NCBI GenBank assembly: GCA_023053575.1
Contig: JAKZAP010000077.1
Location: 1-64,000 of the forward strand
Source of the DNA: Branchinecta lynchi
Taxonomy: Eukaryota; Arthropoda; Branchiopoda; Anostraca; Branchinectidae
Length of the DNA: 64,000 nucleotides
Direction: 5' to 3'
Under the pieces are notes generated by a model that saw only the letters and a program-made list of their open reading frames with translations, was not told the origin of the DNA and did not search any database. The position numbers and the translations under genes were made by a program. This document shows, piece by piece, positions 36,433 through 46,896 of this stretch (the first letter of the stretch is position 1; every line of letters starts with the position of its first letter).

Positions 36433-37049
36433 ATTTTTTTTTGCCCTACCGGAACCCCAGCCAGCAGAAGTTGGGTTCCGTTAGTTAAAAATATTTGCGT
36501 CCGGTTTCCTAGTCTGCACTGACATGGGTACGTGAGTTCAATGTTTTTTTTTTTCATCACTACCGGAACACTAGCCCATAGCCATCTGTGTCCGTGAGCT
36601 GGCCATTTTCAAGCAAATAGTAGTTTCTACCGGTACCTTAGCTCTCAATATATGGGTTCCGGTAGTGAACTTTTTCCAATGTTATTTTCTCTAAGTCCGT
36701 GAAAATCCCGGCATCCTAGCTCTCATCCAAACTATTCCGTGAGTTTTATATTCCACGTATACACTACCGGAACAGAAGCTCCAATTATACAGTTTCCGGT
36801 ATCAACTACCGGCTCCGTAGCTTCTGAGTACACAATTCCGTCAGGCTACCGGACGAGAAGCTGGTGCGATGAAGTTTCCGTGAGCTTTTTCCAATTACTA
36901 CCGGAACGGGAGCCAGCACATACAAGTTTCCGTTAGTTAATGACGTCAGATCCCGGAATCGCAGCTCACATGGTTTGGTTTCCGTGAGAACTACCGGTTC
37001 CGTAGCCCGTAGGACATAAAGTACGACTCCCGGTTCCCTAGACAGTGCC
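36433..37049 (-). repeat. Foldback right arm (uninterrupted)
   Basis: About 617 bp, inverse of the two left-arm parts with scattered mismatches. It carries about ten degenerate CCGGTAGT/CTCACGGA units. Confidence 0.88.
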
Positions 37050-37058
37050 TAACCAAAA
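37050..37058 (+). repeat. 9-bp target site duplication, right
   Basis: TAACCAAAA, identical to 29863-29871. The related empty site at 42700-42725 carries this segment once. Confidence 0.9.
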
Positions 37059-37260
37059 AGGGTTGAGATACGACAATCTAGCTACCCATCTCTTCTTCTT
37101 TCGAACACAGTCAATGATAAACTAGTGTTAACGCAGTAGCTCCCCCGCACCAAGCTCACATTTGACCACTGACAAGATAGCTAGACAGCACGTGTGTTCT
37201 CGCATTTATGACAGATTTCTACCCCACTTCACTTGACATTGAATAAAAATTCATATTAAA
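37059..37260 (+). mobile_element. Family C MITE, copy interrupted by the foldback element
   Basis: Sequence right of the foldback (GGGTTGAGATACGACAATCT and onward) joined to the bases left of it (29855-29871) aligns with 42697-42760. This shows the foldback inserted into a family C copy. Beyond about 37110 the match becomes weak. Confidence 0.65.
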
Positions 37261-37384
37261 ATGACATTTTTTACATTTTCTCCCCCTAAAATATCAATAA
37301 TGTTCTTTTTCAAGAATTTAGGGCATGCCCCGAATGTTACCGCATTTTGGTTGAAGGATACTGCAGAAATGCCGCTTTTTGACG

Positions 37385-39080
37385 AGGCCGGCACCGCTTC
37401 ACTGGTCAGCATACAGGTTTATGTTGTTTTTAACCACCTTAGGGGCATCACTGAAATAGAGGTTGACCTCTACTATAAGTGTAGTCTTATTTTGGGACAC
37501 TATTCTCTCTATTAACCCAGCTATAGCTAGCTCACAATCAAACTGGGCTGGGGAGCTTGGGCTTCTATAAATGCAAGCAACAGAAATCACCTGGTTCTCT
37601 GCATATATCTCTAGGGAAACACATTCAACCCAAGGCTGACCCAAGGTTTGTAAGAATTAGAAGAATCCATGACTTTTACCTTAAGGTTCTCCTTGGTGTA
37701 GATTGCTACTCCTCTCCTACAGCTCTCCTAGGCACTCCTAGCATCCTAGGCTACTCTTGGATTGATCTTTCAAGTTCGAGAAAAGCACATATCCTGGTAA
37801 GCTAATGTGATCCTCTATCAGGCGCAGGTTACTGTTCTTTGGAACAATTTCGACCAAGGCAATAATGTCAATGTAATTTTCTTCAGGGAACAAAAGCAGC
37901 TCCTTCACCTCAAAACGCAACTTAAGTGTCAATATTGGTGCTTAATACGCGCAAATTTCTATCCTTCCTTGATACAGATCTTCCAGTACTTTTTGTAGGT
38001 GGCGGTTCACTAGCCAGCGTTTCATTAACGCTAGATGGCGTCGAGAAGGACACAAAACTGTCAATACTGAGCGTGTTCCATCCTACTTACCGTAGTTACT
38101 ACGCATGACGTCACGAATTCTGGCTTTTTGCCGTCAAGGCTGGAACGATTTTTCTATTTTCCAGCAGGATCTCACGCCAGGGGCGAATCCGACCAATCAC
38201 GTTCCAGAGATGCGTAGTTACTACGCTTACCACGCTCCCGAGCATGGTAAGCAAATAGTAACTATTAGTTACTATTCCGACAAGGTTGGAACGGTCAGCG
38301 TAGTAACTTTTCGTGAGGATGGAACGGAAATAGTAACTAATAGTAACTATTGTTACAAGGGTGGAACACGCTCACTGATGCTAGACTTGGACTCTGGCGA
38401 CATAACTGAACTGAAACTAACAAACGACTCATCGTCGTTTTTACTTGAGCAACTAGCAAATGTATTTTCACTATGTGACAGACAGTTTATTGAACTATGT
38501 ACAGCACTAAGTTGGTGGTCAGTTGAAACATGGTTTCACTTTCTTTTGCGCTTCTTTTAGTGTACATTTCGCTGATATTTACACTGCCAGCTCAGTCATT
38601 TTCTCACTGATCTGCTTGATGTCCATTGAACACTCCGTCTTTATGTCCTCGCGAAGTTTGCTGAAAGAGTTTTGTACTATCGCTGTAAATTGCAATTCCA
38701 TCCCAGTAGCTGTTGGGATTTTGCTAATAATGTCTGCTTGCATGCCACGTATCGAAGACCTTATGATAGACTGGATATCACTAAGGGTGGGACCTGGTTC
38801 AGGAGGAGCTTGGGGGTCCGATTATGCGGGGATGCGTTTACACACTTTGCATATCAAGTCACATCCAGGTCTTCGAGTCATCTTGGTGAAGAGTTTATAT
38901 TCAGGTTCGGGCATATCAAGGCACAATATGCATAACCAATTTGCACAAGGATCACACTGCAGGGCAGCAGATTCTGCATCTAGGTTGCACTCACACGCTT
39001 CACATTTGTCAACTCCCTTGCTCTGCCCTTGCTAGGGCTTATTTGTTTTCATTCGCGCTGTTTCTACTTGGAGATGACAT
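37385..39080 (-). pseudogene. Decayed PHD/CR1-like LINE, 5' half (PHD-like ORF1 and start of endonuclease)
   Basis: Read on the minus strand. From 39080 an ATG opens MSSPSRNSANENK. A frameshift away, about 39010-38830, is a Cys-rich PHD/RING-like module (CEACEC, LQCDPCANWLCILC, ICKVCK). A helical region follows (38810-38580), then a Ser-rich linker split by the MITE at 38069-38373, then the endonuclease start. The blocks LRVLSTNIDT, ENYIDIIALVE (37932-37738) and VISVACIYRSPSSPAQF (37644-37399) match the N-terminal and central APE motifs of CR1-like LINEs. Several stops and frameshifts show it is dead. It stops near the expected GD-N motif; the rest of the endonuclease lies out of order at 39250-39740. 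Confidence 0.75.
38069..38373 (+). mobile_element. MITE of the GAGCGTGTTCCA family, with 3-bp TSD
   Basis: 305 bp with terminal inverted repeats GAGCGTGTTCCA (38069) and TGGAACACGCTC (ending 38373), flanked by ACT on both sides (38066-38068 and 38374-38376). Removing the element and one ACT restores a continuous minus-strand reading frame in the host LINE linker, which confirms the boundaries. The interior is rich in TAGTTACTACG/GTAACTATTAGTTACTA motifs. A 3-bp duplication fits PIF/Harbinger- or CACTA-like families; the superfamily is not certain. Related copies sit in the array units (5583 and equivalents). Confidence 0.88.
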
Positions 39081-39249
39081 TTTACTGTATCTCGGCACTT
39101 CACTACTATTCATCTAGGTAATGTTTTTCAAAAAGTTCACTTCGCGAACGCGCGAAATATTCAAATTACGAAGCCACCGTGCGCGATGACGCGATCGTTG
39201 ATAGGACGATTCATAAATTCACAACTTCCATCAGAAGGTAACACTGTTG

Positions 39250-39740
39250 TTCATAATGTTAGGCTATTATTTTGCACATGATGATACTAAGAGTTATTTG
39301 CATATTGCTGTTGATCACATTGTTTTCTAGCTCTTTCACAAGACAAATTATTTGTTTGTTGACAGTTTGCATCACCATCATCAACTTGTCTAATGCCCTT
39401 GAAGGGCATTGTTTTTCTGCTAAAACAGGGCTCCAATCAATAGTACTAATCTCTTCGGCAAATTTGTGTTCTTTTTTCATCATTCATCAGTCTAGTTATG
39501 ACCTTCTTCTTTCGCAGTTTTTTCACAGTGTGATTAATTGTAGCTATTAATGGAAGATGGTCAGATCCAGGGCAAACTGTCACATCAGCAAAGCTCCTGT
39601 GAAGATCACTCGATTTAACAAAGATATTGTCTATCAATGTTTCACTTTGTGAGGTAATTCTCCTTGGTACGCCCATGAGGGGGGCGTACCAAGGAGACTG
39701 CTGGGCAAAGACATTTCTTAAAGAATGATAAATCATTTTG
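39250..39740 (-). pseudogene. Decayed LINE fragment: C-terminal endonuclease half
   Basis: Minus-strand frame 39736-39446 has HSLRN, RITSQSETLIDNIFVKSSD and CPGSDHLPLI, matching the end of an APE endonuclease (the LID and SDH motifs). It continues in a second frame (39483-39259) into a helical linker. It begins about where the fragment at 37385 ends, so the two could be halves of one element in swapped order. An inverted local duplication (39660-39696) is inserted within it. Confidence 0.7.
39660..39696. repeat. Perfect 15-bp hairpin
   Basis: CTCCTTGGTACGCCC and its complement, separated by a 7-base loop. It lies within the decayed LINE endonuclease and looks like a local inverted duplication of that coding sequence rather than a terminator. 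Confidence 0.85.
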
Positions 39741-40011
39741 AACCGATTCCCGGGAACGCGGCGGACCTAGCGACTCGTTGGAAAACGGGGACAAAAAAAC
39801 AATTTTCCATGTCTTCTTACCACTGGATCGAAACTCCAGAAACCCGATGAAAAGACCACAGAGCCTAATCATCAGATTCCATCAGTCGTATCGACCAAGG
39901 CGACAGATCTGTTAAAGATGCACAGGTAACCGACTATTGATACTATAAACCGCTTGATCAATCAGTTAAGAACTACCCAAATTCCGAGTTTTTGCTGAGG
40001 CACACGCTCTG

Positions 40012-40080
40012 AGCGGAGCTAAGTGGTATCGAACCAACGACCTTTCACTTGGAAGCCAAGTTATATACCTCGATACAGGC
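40012..40080 (-). pseudogene. tRNA-Gly(TCC)-like relic or tRNA-derived SINE head
   Basis: On the minus strand, CTTGGCTTCCAAG resembles a tRNA-Gly anticodon arm with TCC. It is followed 14 bases later by GGTTCGATACC, a good B-box/T-loop match. The acceptor and D arms do not pair well, so it is not a functional tRNA. It may be a SINE head or a decayed tRNA copy. Confidence 0.35.
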
Positions 40081-40084
40081 CCAT

Positions 40085-40910
40085 ATCCAGGAATTCATTT
40101 CGGGGGGGGGGGGGCTTTGCCTGCTGGTTGGACAAAAAAGTACAACAAAAAACACATTGTACTTTTCGGGGGGGGAGGCTACCCCCCCCCCCGGACACGA
40201 CCTTGCCTGGATGTCATAGCCGGTTGTTCAACGAAAGGAATGAGAAATAACATTGTCAGTTGTCACCCAGTTTAAAGTACAGAAACAAACATCGACTTTA
40301 TCCAAATCCTAGTATCCTACTATGTAGGATATAGCAGAGCAGACGAAGTGTTTAAACAAAACAAAAAATGTGGAAAACGAATTCAGAATGTCTCCTTATC
40401 CATAACCTCTAATCTTCTTTACTCACCGTTGTGTTGTCTCCTCCAAGCTTCACCACACTCTGCTATGATCTCCAACTAACTCCCAAAAATTACTAGAAAA
40501 GCCTTTTTATAGACTCTTTCTCTGACGTCAAACCCGCCTTGCTCTCCTTTCACTGATCTCCCTGTTTCGGTACAATTTCCCTGATTCGGTAGAATTTTTA
40601 AGTAAAAATGTTCACACAGTCGTTTTCTCTTAAAAAGAGCAATTTTTTCTGCAAAAACAGTCGGTAAAAATGACCAGCCAGTCGGTAAACACCTTCCCCC
40701 CCCACAACATTTTGGCTAGTAACTCCTCTGCTTGCGACGCCCCTGAGGATGTAAGTAAGGATAAAACAGGAAGAGACGTAACGAAGTGGGTACGTCCCTT
40801 CGCGCACTCCACCCTTCAGTAATTCAAGCAAGCAATTTAAACTCGTCTTGCGATACAACTTACTGTAAAAAATCCTAGATTAATCCAAAACATGACTTAA
40901 TACCAGCTTA
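40085..40910. other. Intergenic stretch with poly-G/poly-C islands
   Basis: G tracts at 40101-40112 and 40169-40176 and a C tract at 40184-40194 flank degraded repeat DNA. The rest has no recognisable gene. A GATTCGGTAGAATTTTTAA motif near 40582 recurs at about 47083. Confidence 0.5.
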
Positions 40911-41022
40911 AGATACAATGAAGCTCCTGTGACGTTCCTTTTTGGCAGAAACAACAATAACTGGAATCCACCCAATTAATACTCTTGATGAATAACCTGT
41001 GACTAACTCTCCTTGCCTATAC
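40911..41022 (+). repeat. Dispersed repeat also found at 47333-47443
   Basis: About 110 bp (ATACAATGAAGCTCCTGTG and onward to CTAACTCTCCTTGCCT) aligning with 47333-47443 at moderate identity. No coding capacity. Confidence 0.7.
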
Positions 41023-41690
41023 AAAATAGCCATGTACCTAGCGGAGAGCTGGAAGCTGTACCACAGCTGTCCCCAACGACCGCCGTAATTGGTTGACGCA
41101 GGTTTGAGTTGAGTCGTTAGGGTGACCTCTTTTCTATCTTCGCAAGGGTCATTGGCATGTTTTGGACTTTGTCATGTTCATTTAGAGTATCAAGCAAGGT
41201 CGTAGAACAGGCAGCAGCTCTAGCCTCATATTTAATATACGACCAAGACTTAAGGTTATGCCAATATCCAACGTTTTAATTTACAAAATTTAGTTACTTT
41301 TTTCTCTTAATTGTTTTAAGTTAATATTAATATCAAGCTTGTTTATTTATATTGTTTCGGGATTTTCTTACTCAAAGGGATTTTCTTATACGGACATTGG
41401 GCAGTTTGTGCGTACAATATAAGTTGGAGTTGAATTGGAACGGAAAAACCTGGTGACGGCTCTGCATCCAAGGTATGTGGCTGCCAACAGTTTCTCGCTT
41501 GCTAAAAAGAAATAGGCTGAAACAAACTAAAATTGGCATTATATTGTAGGCTAGGTTCATTTAATTTCAAATAATGAAAACAATTACTTTTACATGTACA
41601 TAGCTTCATGACAAAGAGCAGGCTCGATTGCCAGAGGATAAAATTAAATAATACAACTTAATCATGGTCATACACAACTGTAAACAATAG
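41023..41690. other. Intergenic, no gene seen
   Basis: AT-rich sequence with only short shadow ORFs; no motif is recognised. Confidence 0.5.
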
Positions 41691-41699
41691 CTGCGTTTT

Positions 41700-42030
41700 T
41701 TGCAGTCCGACAACCGACCTGCAAGATTTCCCGCTATAAGTCGTTTTCTTCCTTCCGTTAACCGACTTAAGTTCTTATAAGCTGTTTTTTACTCTGTTTG
41801 CCAGTCGGTTCACCGACCTGTGGACTGACGTGGGAGCTCTGTCGAACCGACCTACGTTCTTGGCATGGCGCAAAATTCAAAATTCTCATTGGAGAGATAA
41901 GCGCCGGCGATGGGAAGACGTCATTTTTTCTTATAAGCCGTTTCTTAGAGGCCAGTCGAACCTACTGGCGAGACAAAAATTGGCCAGTAGTCGCAAGTAG
42001 GTAGGTTAACCGACCTACGGAGAAAAGGAA
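41700..42030. repeat. ACCGACCTRC-rich element
   Basis: The motif ACCGACCT(G/A)C and its complement GTAGGT/CAGTCGGTT recur at about 41713, 41763, 41805, 41850, 41945 and 42000-42018 on both strands. This may be a small transposon with subterminal repeats, but no clean terminal repeat or duplication could be fixed. Confidence 0.4.
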
Positions 42031-42044
42031 AAAAAAAAAAACTA

Positions 42045-42392
42045 CTGGGGCCTATACTATTTCCATCAGAATTTAATCTTCCTATTCCATTGCTCAGTTT
42101 CGGTTATCTTCATCTCACCACAGACGTTTCCAAAAATATTGGCTTACAGAAATTGATGCTGACTCTCTTGTACTGTAATGATGCATGATGCAGTGATTCT
42201 ATGTCTGTCACAACAGAGCCTAAATATCTGAATTAAGAAAGATTTATAAGTGAATATGATTTAAACACACATCTTTCAACAGGTTTAAAGTTTAGACAGG
42301 TTGTGGTGCATCTAAGGCACATCTAAGCTAGAAAGCTATTTCCGTCGGGTGCGTACGGAAATATAAACCAACTGAAATAGTATAGGCGCCAG
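42045..42392. mobile_element. TA-flanked MITE (Tc1/mariner-like)
   Basis: 348 bp with terminal inverted repeats CTGGGGCCTATACTATTTC (42045) and GAAATAGTATAGGCGCCAG (ending 42392), 18 of 19 complementary, flanked by TA on both sides. A 9-bp hairpin (TATTTCCGT/ACGGAAATA) lies near the right end (about 42340-42366). No transposase; non-autonomous. Confidence 0.75.
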
Positions 42393-42693
42393 TAATATAA
42401 CAGCCACCATCCAGTCCAAGAAAAAGCACAGCTAGCAAGTAACCTCCGCACTAAAAAAAAACCAAAAAGACAAGACAATCATGAAACCGTCTGAGAAACA
42501 GTCGATACTCAGTAGACAAGCCATCAATCATAATAAATATGAGTGATTTGGACGAGATCTGCGTGTGGAAAATTTTAGTAGTGCTTATAAATTAACTCAC
42601 TTTGAAATAAGTTTTAGCAGGCTGTGCCTCGACAGATGTTGCTGTTAGTGCTTTTCTGTCAGCCTTAATTGGGCTTCCAGGCTACAAGGTGTA

Positions 42694-43137
42694 GGTTAAA
42701 GTTTAACTGAAAAGGACTTAGATATGACAATGTAGTTACCCATCTCTTATTCACTTAAAGAAGTTTGAAAACATGGCAAAAATGTGTTACTTCGTTGCTC
42801 CGCTATTCACGAATAATCAATTTTCAAATAGTGGAATTTCCTTGTCTGATTTGTATGCTCTATGCGCTTGTATCTGTGTTGTATGCTCAGTGAAAACATT
42901 TTACAAAAAATAAGTGCTCACACAGCGAGCTACCTTCCGGAAGCTGATCACTGGCCACTGAAACGCCGCATGTTTATTGAGACTCAGTCCCCACAGTTTG
43001 CATTGTGAGGACGAACGTAGATATTCTGAACGTCATTATAGTGAACAATAAAAAAAAATCCCTTAACACAGTTTTAAATGTCTATTCAGTTACAAAAATA
43101 AGTTGGCTTTTCAGTTAAAGTTTAAGGAGTTGTCAGT
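42694..43137. mobile_element. Family C MITE (reference copy)
   Basis: Ends TTAAAGTTTAACTGAAAAG (left) and CTTTTCAGTTAAAGTTTAA (right, 43107-43125) form near-perfect inverted repeats around about 430 bp. Fragments occur at 29437-29615 (inverted) and 29855-29871 plus 37059-37110. This copy supplies the empty site for the foldback insertion. Confidence 0.65.
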
Positions 43138-43960
43138 TCAAGATAAAGAATAAAGTGTGTCTAGATAGTTTCTATGTAGGTTATAAAAATTTACCAAGAA
43201 CCTAGGTGGTGGCAATCGAGTCATCCTGGGCCCCCTTTGCATAATAACGACATACAAACAAAAATTAAACAACAGATGCAAACAGTAATGTAAAACAAAA
43301 CAAAAACACACAGAAGAAAAAAATCTTCAGTTTTGTGCCTTGTCGGATAGGTTAGGCCTAGATGGATGGCCGGAAGACAGAGTGGTCACAAGCCCTAGAT
43401 GTGCTGTTTATCGAGCTAGATCGGATACTGTAAGGTAGTTCAGGGCATGGCAGGCAATTTCGTGGCATGTCTAAACTTCAAACGGGTTGTCTGATCAGGG
43501 TGAAACCAAGAGATTTGCCATTTATATACCCTTATGGACCGAACATCTGAATCAGAAAGAACTTTCTAGATGTGGAGCAGAAGGCCAAGAGACAGTTTAT
43601 AACGTCCAGACCGGATCCAGCCATAAGGAAGTGCTATGTGAGCCTGCAGTCCCCCACATAAAAAATCAAAATTTTCTTACTGTTATTTTAAATAAACTAC
43701 CTGTGGTTAAGAGGAAAAGGCACTGAGCTTTAGCTGGCCCTTTTCTCATCCTCTTCGTGGGACCTTTTTTGGGACCTATGACATCTCAAAAGTGGTCCGT
43801 CCGTCCGTAAGCACGATAGCTCTCGAAGGGAATGAGATATTTTTAAGAAAATTGGTATGAGGATTGTTTGGATCAAGACTAAGGTCGAGTTCTTAGACGG
43901 GCTCTGTAGCCCTACATTTAGGGGCGGGGGAGGGGGTTTAAATTAAGGGGCAAGCAACAT
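43138..43960. other. Intergenic, no supported gene
   Basis: Contains a 79-codon frame at 43487-43726 without an ATG or recognisable domain. A degraded repeat (AAGCACGATAGCTCTCGAAG near 43809) is also present. No RNA gene was seen. Confidence 0.5.
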
Positions 43961-44665
43961 ATTTTTAAACAGCTAATGTGATAGTCCATTATCGGGTAAG
44001 AAGACATGCTGAACACGATGGTGAAAACCATATTTTCGCTCGACAAGTAGTTAGCCCGGAATCTGGCCGAAACCGGAAAGTTTGTTAAAAGTAAAAGTTT
44101 TATGTGAAGTTGATTAAATGTTGATTTAGGGGTAAAAACACATGCTGAACACGGTTATGACTATTTTCTCGCCGGACAAGCAGTTCACCCGGAATCCGGC
44201 CGAATCCGGAAAAATTTGTTAAAAGCAAAAGTCTCATTCGTAGTTGATTAGATTCCGATTTAGGGGTAAAAAGAGATGCTGAATCTGTATATGATAACCG
44301 TTTTTTACCCGGAGGCATAGTTCGCCCGGAATCCGGCTGAAACCGGAAAATTTTGTCATGAGGTACGCTTTATTTAAATTTGATTAGATGTTAATTCGTT
44401 TCTGAGCTTTGTTGTTATGTCGGATAAGTAGTTCCCGAATTCGGCAGAAACCGGAAATTTGGCAGAAGTAAGCTAAGGCAGGAAGTTTCGATCAGTTTCA
44501 TCATATGACTTATAAGGGTAAACACATATGCTGAATCCATATCTGAACTTAGTTTTCTCAGATGATTAGCTATTTGGCCTTAATATGTTTCTGAATTTTT
44601 GTAGTAAAAGTGGTTGAGGAGTCTGGTCCAATTGTCTGGATGACATATTAAATTTTGGGATCCAT
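43960..44665. repeat. Family A array (~120-130 bp degenerate units)
   Basis: About four units, each with GGTAAAAAGACATGCTGAACAC-like, CGGACAAGTAGTTC, CCGGAATCCGGCCGAAACCGG and AAAGTTTTAT-GAAGTTGATTAGATG-like blocks. They are followed by the single-copy tail shared with 28735-29000 and the foldback end (GAGTCTGG, CAATTGTCTGG). Confidence 0.75.
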
Positions 44666-45163
44666 ATGCGTTTAGTTCGCACTCTAGACAACTCGGGCAA
44701 TGCCCCCCCCCCCTTTGAATTTCCAGGAGGGCCCTCATTCAGATAACCAGGAATAAATGATAGCCTACTCGACATCATGACATTAGACCTGTAATTTTCT
44801 CTTTTTGTTCAGGCATACAGCAGACCTAGGCTCAAACTCACCTCGAAGGCATTCCTTGATTTATGACTCACGATATGGGATTCAACAAGCTCATGAGATC
44901 AGAGGTTAATGAGAATGGCGCAGCAGCTGAGGGGAAATTTTATTTTCTGGCTTTTTGTTGTTTTTCTTAGGTAGCTCTGGTCCTCCTTAGAAGTTCAGCA
45001 GGTGCCCCCCCCCCCCCCCCCTAATAAGAACACTATCTTGTGGTCTTGGGATGCTTTGAAAAATTAAATGATTGGGGCTGAATCCTGCGGAATAATGAAT
45101 ATTCGTAGTAAAAAGTGAGGGATTTCTAAAACACAGTAAATTTATCTGTGTGACCCTCTCTAA
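44666..45163. other. Intergenic with poly-C tracts
   Basis: Poly-C runs at 44704-44713 and 45006-45021; otherwise no gene and no further structure recognised. Confidence 0.5.
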
Positions 45164-45935
45164 GTACAGTAATTCTTGTTGTTTTTATGGTACTTGTCCT
45201 TCGGCCAAGTGTCATATAGCGAAAGCAATTTCTGGCCGTCCATCGGTCCAGGTTTTGCTGGTTCAGGCCGTTTGGGCACTTCTACATAGGCTAGGACGAT
45301 GAAACTTGGCAGGCATATCAGGAACCCGACAAGATTAAATTGGAAATAGTCACTTCCCGATCGGATCTTAATGACACTCGATTTAAGAAAGACATCGTGT
45401 CTCAAACGTCCCACTTCAAATCGGAACCGGGTCCGGTGACTTTTTGACAGGAACCGGAAATCTTGGGAAACGCTTGGAGTGGAGGGATTGGGATGAAACT
45501 TGGTGGAAAGAACTAGCTCCTAGATACTTTATTGACATAACTGGACCGGATTCGGGCTGGAACTTGGTAAGTGGAAAGAGCTATCGTCTCAGATGTTCCA
45601 CGTCAATTCCGGATTGGATCCGATACTTGTGGAAGGGGGCGGGGGTGTGTGGAGGGGGGCATTGGAAAACTCGTGACACGTTTAGAAACGAGGGATTTGG
45701 ACGGAACTTGGTTGGGATTGGGAACGAAAATGGACTTTGAGCGAGAGTCCTTTGAATTGGATAATGATTCAAGGGACTTTCGCAGACTTGAGTATCTATT
45801 CGAGGGGAATGTCGGGTTGATCTTAGAGAGCGTTTAGGTTATTCTCACTACGAGGGGCTCTTTGGGGGTAGTTGGAGGGGGTTTCCCGGAATTCCGGCAG
45901 TCGCGAGTTAGAATAGTTCCAGATGTGACGACGAT
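45164..45935 (-). repeat. Family B repeat (minus orientation)
   Basis: Starts with a TATGGTACTTGTCCTTCGGC hairpin head, then GGACGATGAAACTTGGCAGGC and G-rich blocks, the reverse of the AAGTTTCATCGTCC/C-rich units at 55-64 kb. Open frames (45444-45740, 45571-45837) are read-through of the repeat, not a gene. Confidence 0.75.
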
Positions 45936-46890
45936 TAAACTTTGCAGGCATATTGCCACAAACATCCTTCCCTCTCAGCCCATGAAAGTTGTTGAAAGTT
46001 GTGAAAGTTGTCCATTGTGAAAGTTGTCCAAAAAGAATGTTGTCGTGTTTATTTACATTGTTTTGTTTAAGTGTTTTAATATGTATAGTTTACTTTTGTG
46101 TTTTATTCATACTCCGCTGTTACGCAAAAAGCGGGTCATAAATAAATAAATAAAAAAAAAATAAAAAAATTGTTGACCCGACCAAATTGACTTAAAAACC
46201 CGGCACAATGCCCTAGGAAAACTTCTGCTCCTTGATCCGACCATTTTTGGGGGGAGTGAGGGCAGGGGAATATGGAAATTGGCTTTTGTAAGTTGTGAAC
46301 TTGTAGTCCGATTCAAAAGTAAGTGAGTCAGATAGACATAAGATCTTCCATGCTGCTAAACTTTACCCCAGTCCGACAGGTCGGCCCAGTAATAAATAAA
46401 CAAACAGAAATTAGGAAACAAAGTACTTTCCTGATTGGCAGTAGAGGCATTTTAAGGGTAGACCAAAGTGCGTGGTCAAGTGGCACTGCAATTTTTGGAC
46501 TTGAACTGTCGGCTAATCTAGTGGAAAACAGGAAACCTAGGAATAAGCACAGTTTTTGATGACAAAATATCAGATTTATGCAAGATTGAGCAATAAATAA
46601 TACAAAAAATTCCCAAATCCAAAAACTGAGCCAGAACAAGGAATCCGTATTTACGCACAAACAAGCAATAATGATAGAAATGAATGTGATTAGTCCATAT
46701 AGAATGAAATGCTTGCTCAAACAGCATCGTGTCAGCAGCATGGAGAAAAAGAAAAAAATATCCAGGCTGAAAAGGAAAACATAATTCATTAGACACACAG
46801 AGCTGATGGAGGAAGGAGGGCTTAGAAACAGTGTTGTGGATCGTAATCTGAATGGCTGCTCTGCTCAGTTTCACTTTCCTGTAGATTGCA
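45936..46890. other. Intergenic, AT-rich; long minus-strand frames not supported
   Basis: Contains AAATAAATAAATA low complexity (46139-46170) and two overlapping minus-strand frames (46328-46798 and 46518-46928) rich in Phe, Leu, Ile and Cys, as expected of A-rich DNA read in reverse. No domain is recognised. Confidence 0.5.
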
Positions 46891-46896
46891 CCTGTA

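Larger units (their letters stand above)
29872..37049. mobile_element. Foldback (FB/MULE-type) transposon with a LINE nested in its left arm
   Basis: The termini GGCACTGTCTAGGGAACCGG (29872) and its complement (ending 37049) are flanked by perfect 9-bp duplications. The right arm (about 36433-37049) is the inverse of the left arm, which is split into 29872-29961 and about 35837-36355 by the inserted LINE. A ~78 bp loop lies between the arms. Each arm is built of degenerate 50-70 bp units carrying CTCACGGAA and CCGGTAGT. Long subrepeated arms with 9-bp duplications are known for Drosophila FB elements and Mutator-like transposons. Without the LINE the element is about 1.3 kb with no transposase, so it would be non-autonomous. 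Confidence 0.9.

Noticed and set aside
29872..37049. Single autonomous transposon encoding RT (Polinton- or DIRS-like)
   Set aside because: The RT genes belong to a self-contained LINE that interrupts one arm; the arm continues on both sides of it.
40012..40080. Functional tRNA-Gly gene
   Set aside because: The anticodon arm and B box match, but acceptor and D stems do not pair.
45444..45837. Overlapping plus-strand ORFs of 98 and 88 codons
   Set aside because: They lie wholly within a family B repeat; similar open frames occur wherever the G/C-rich repeat units do.
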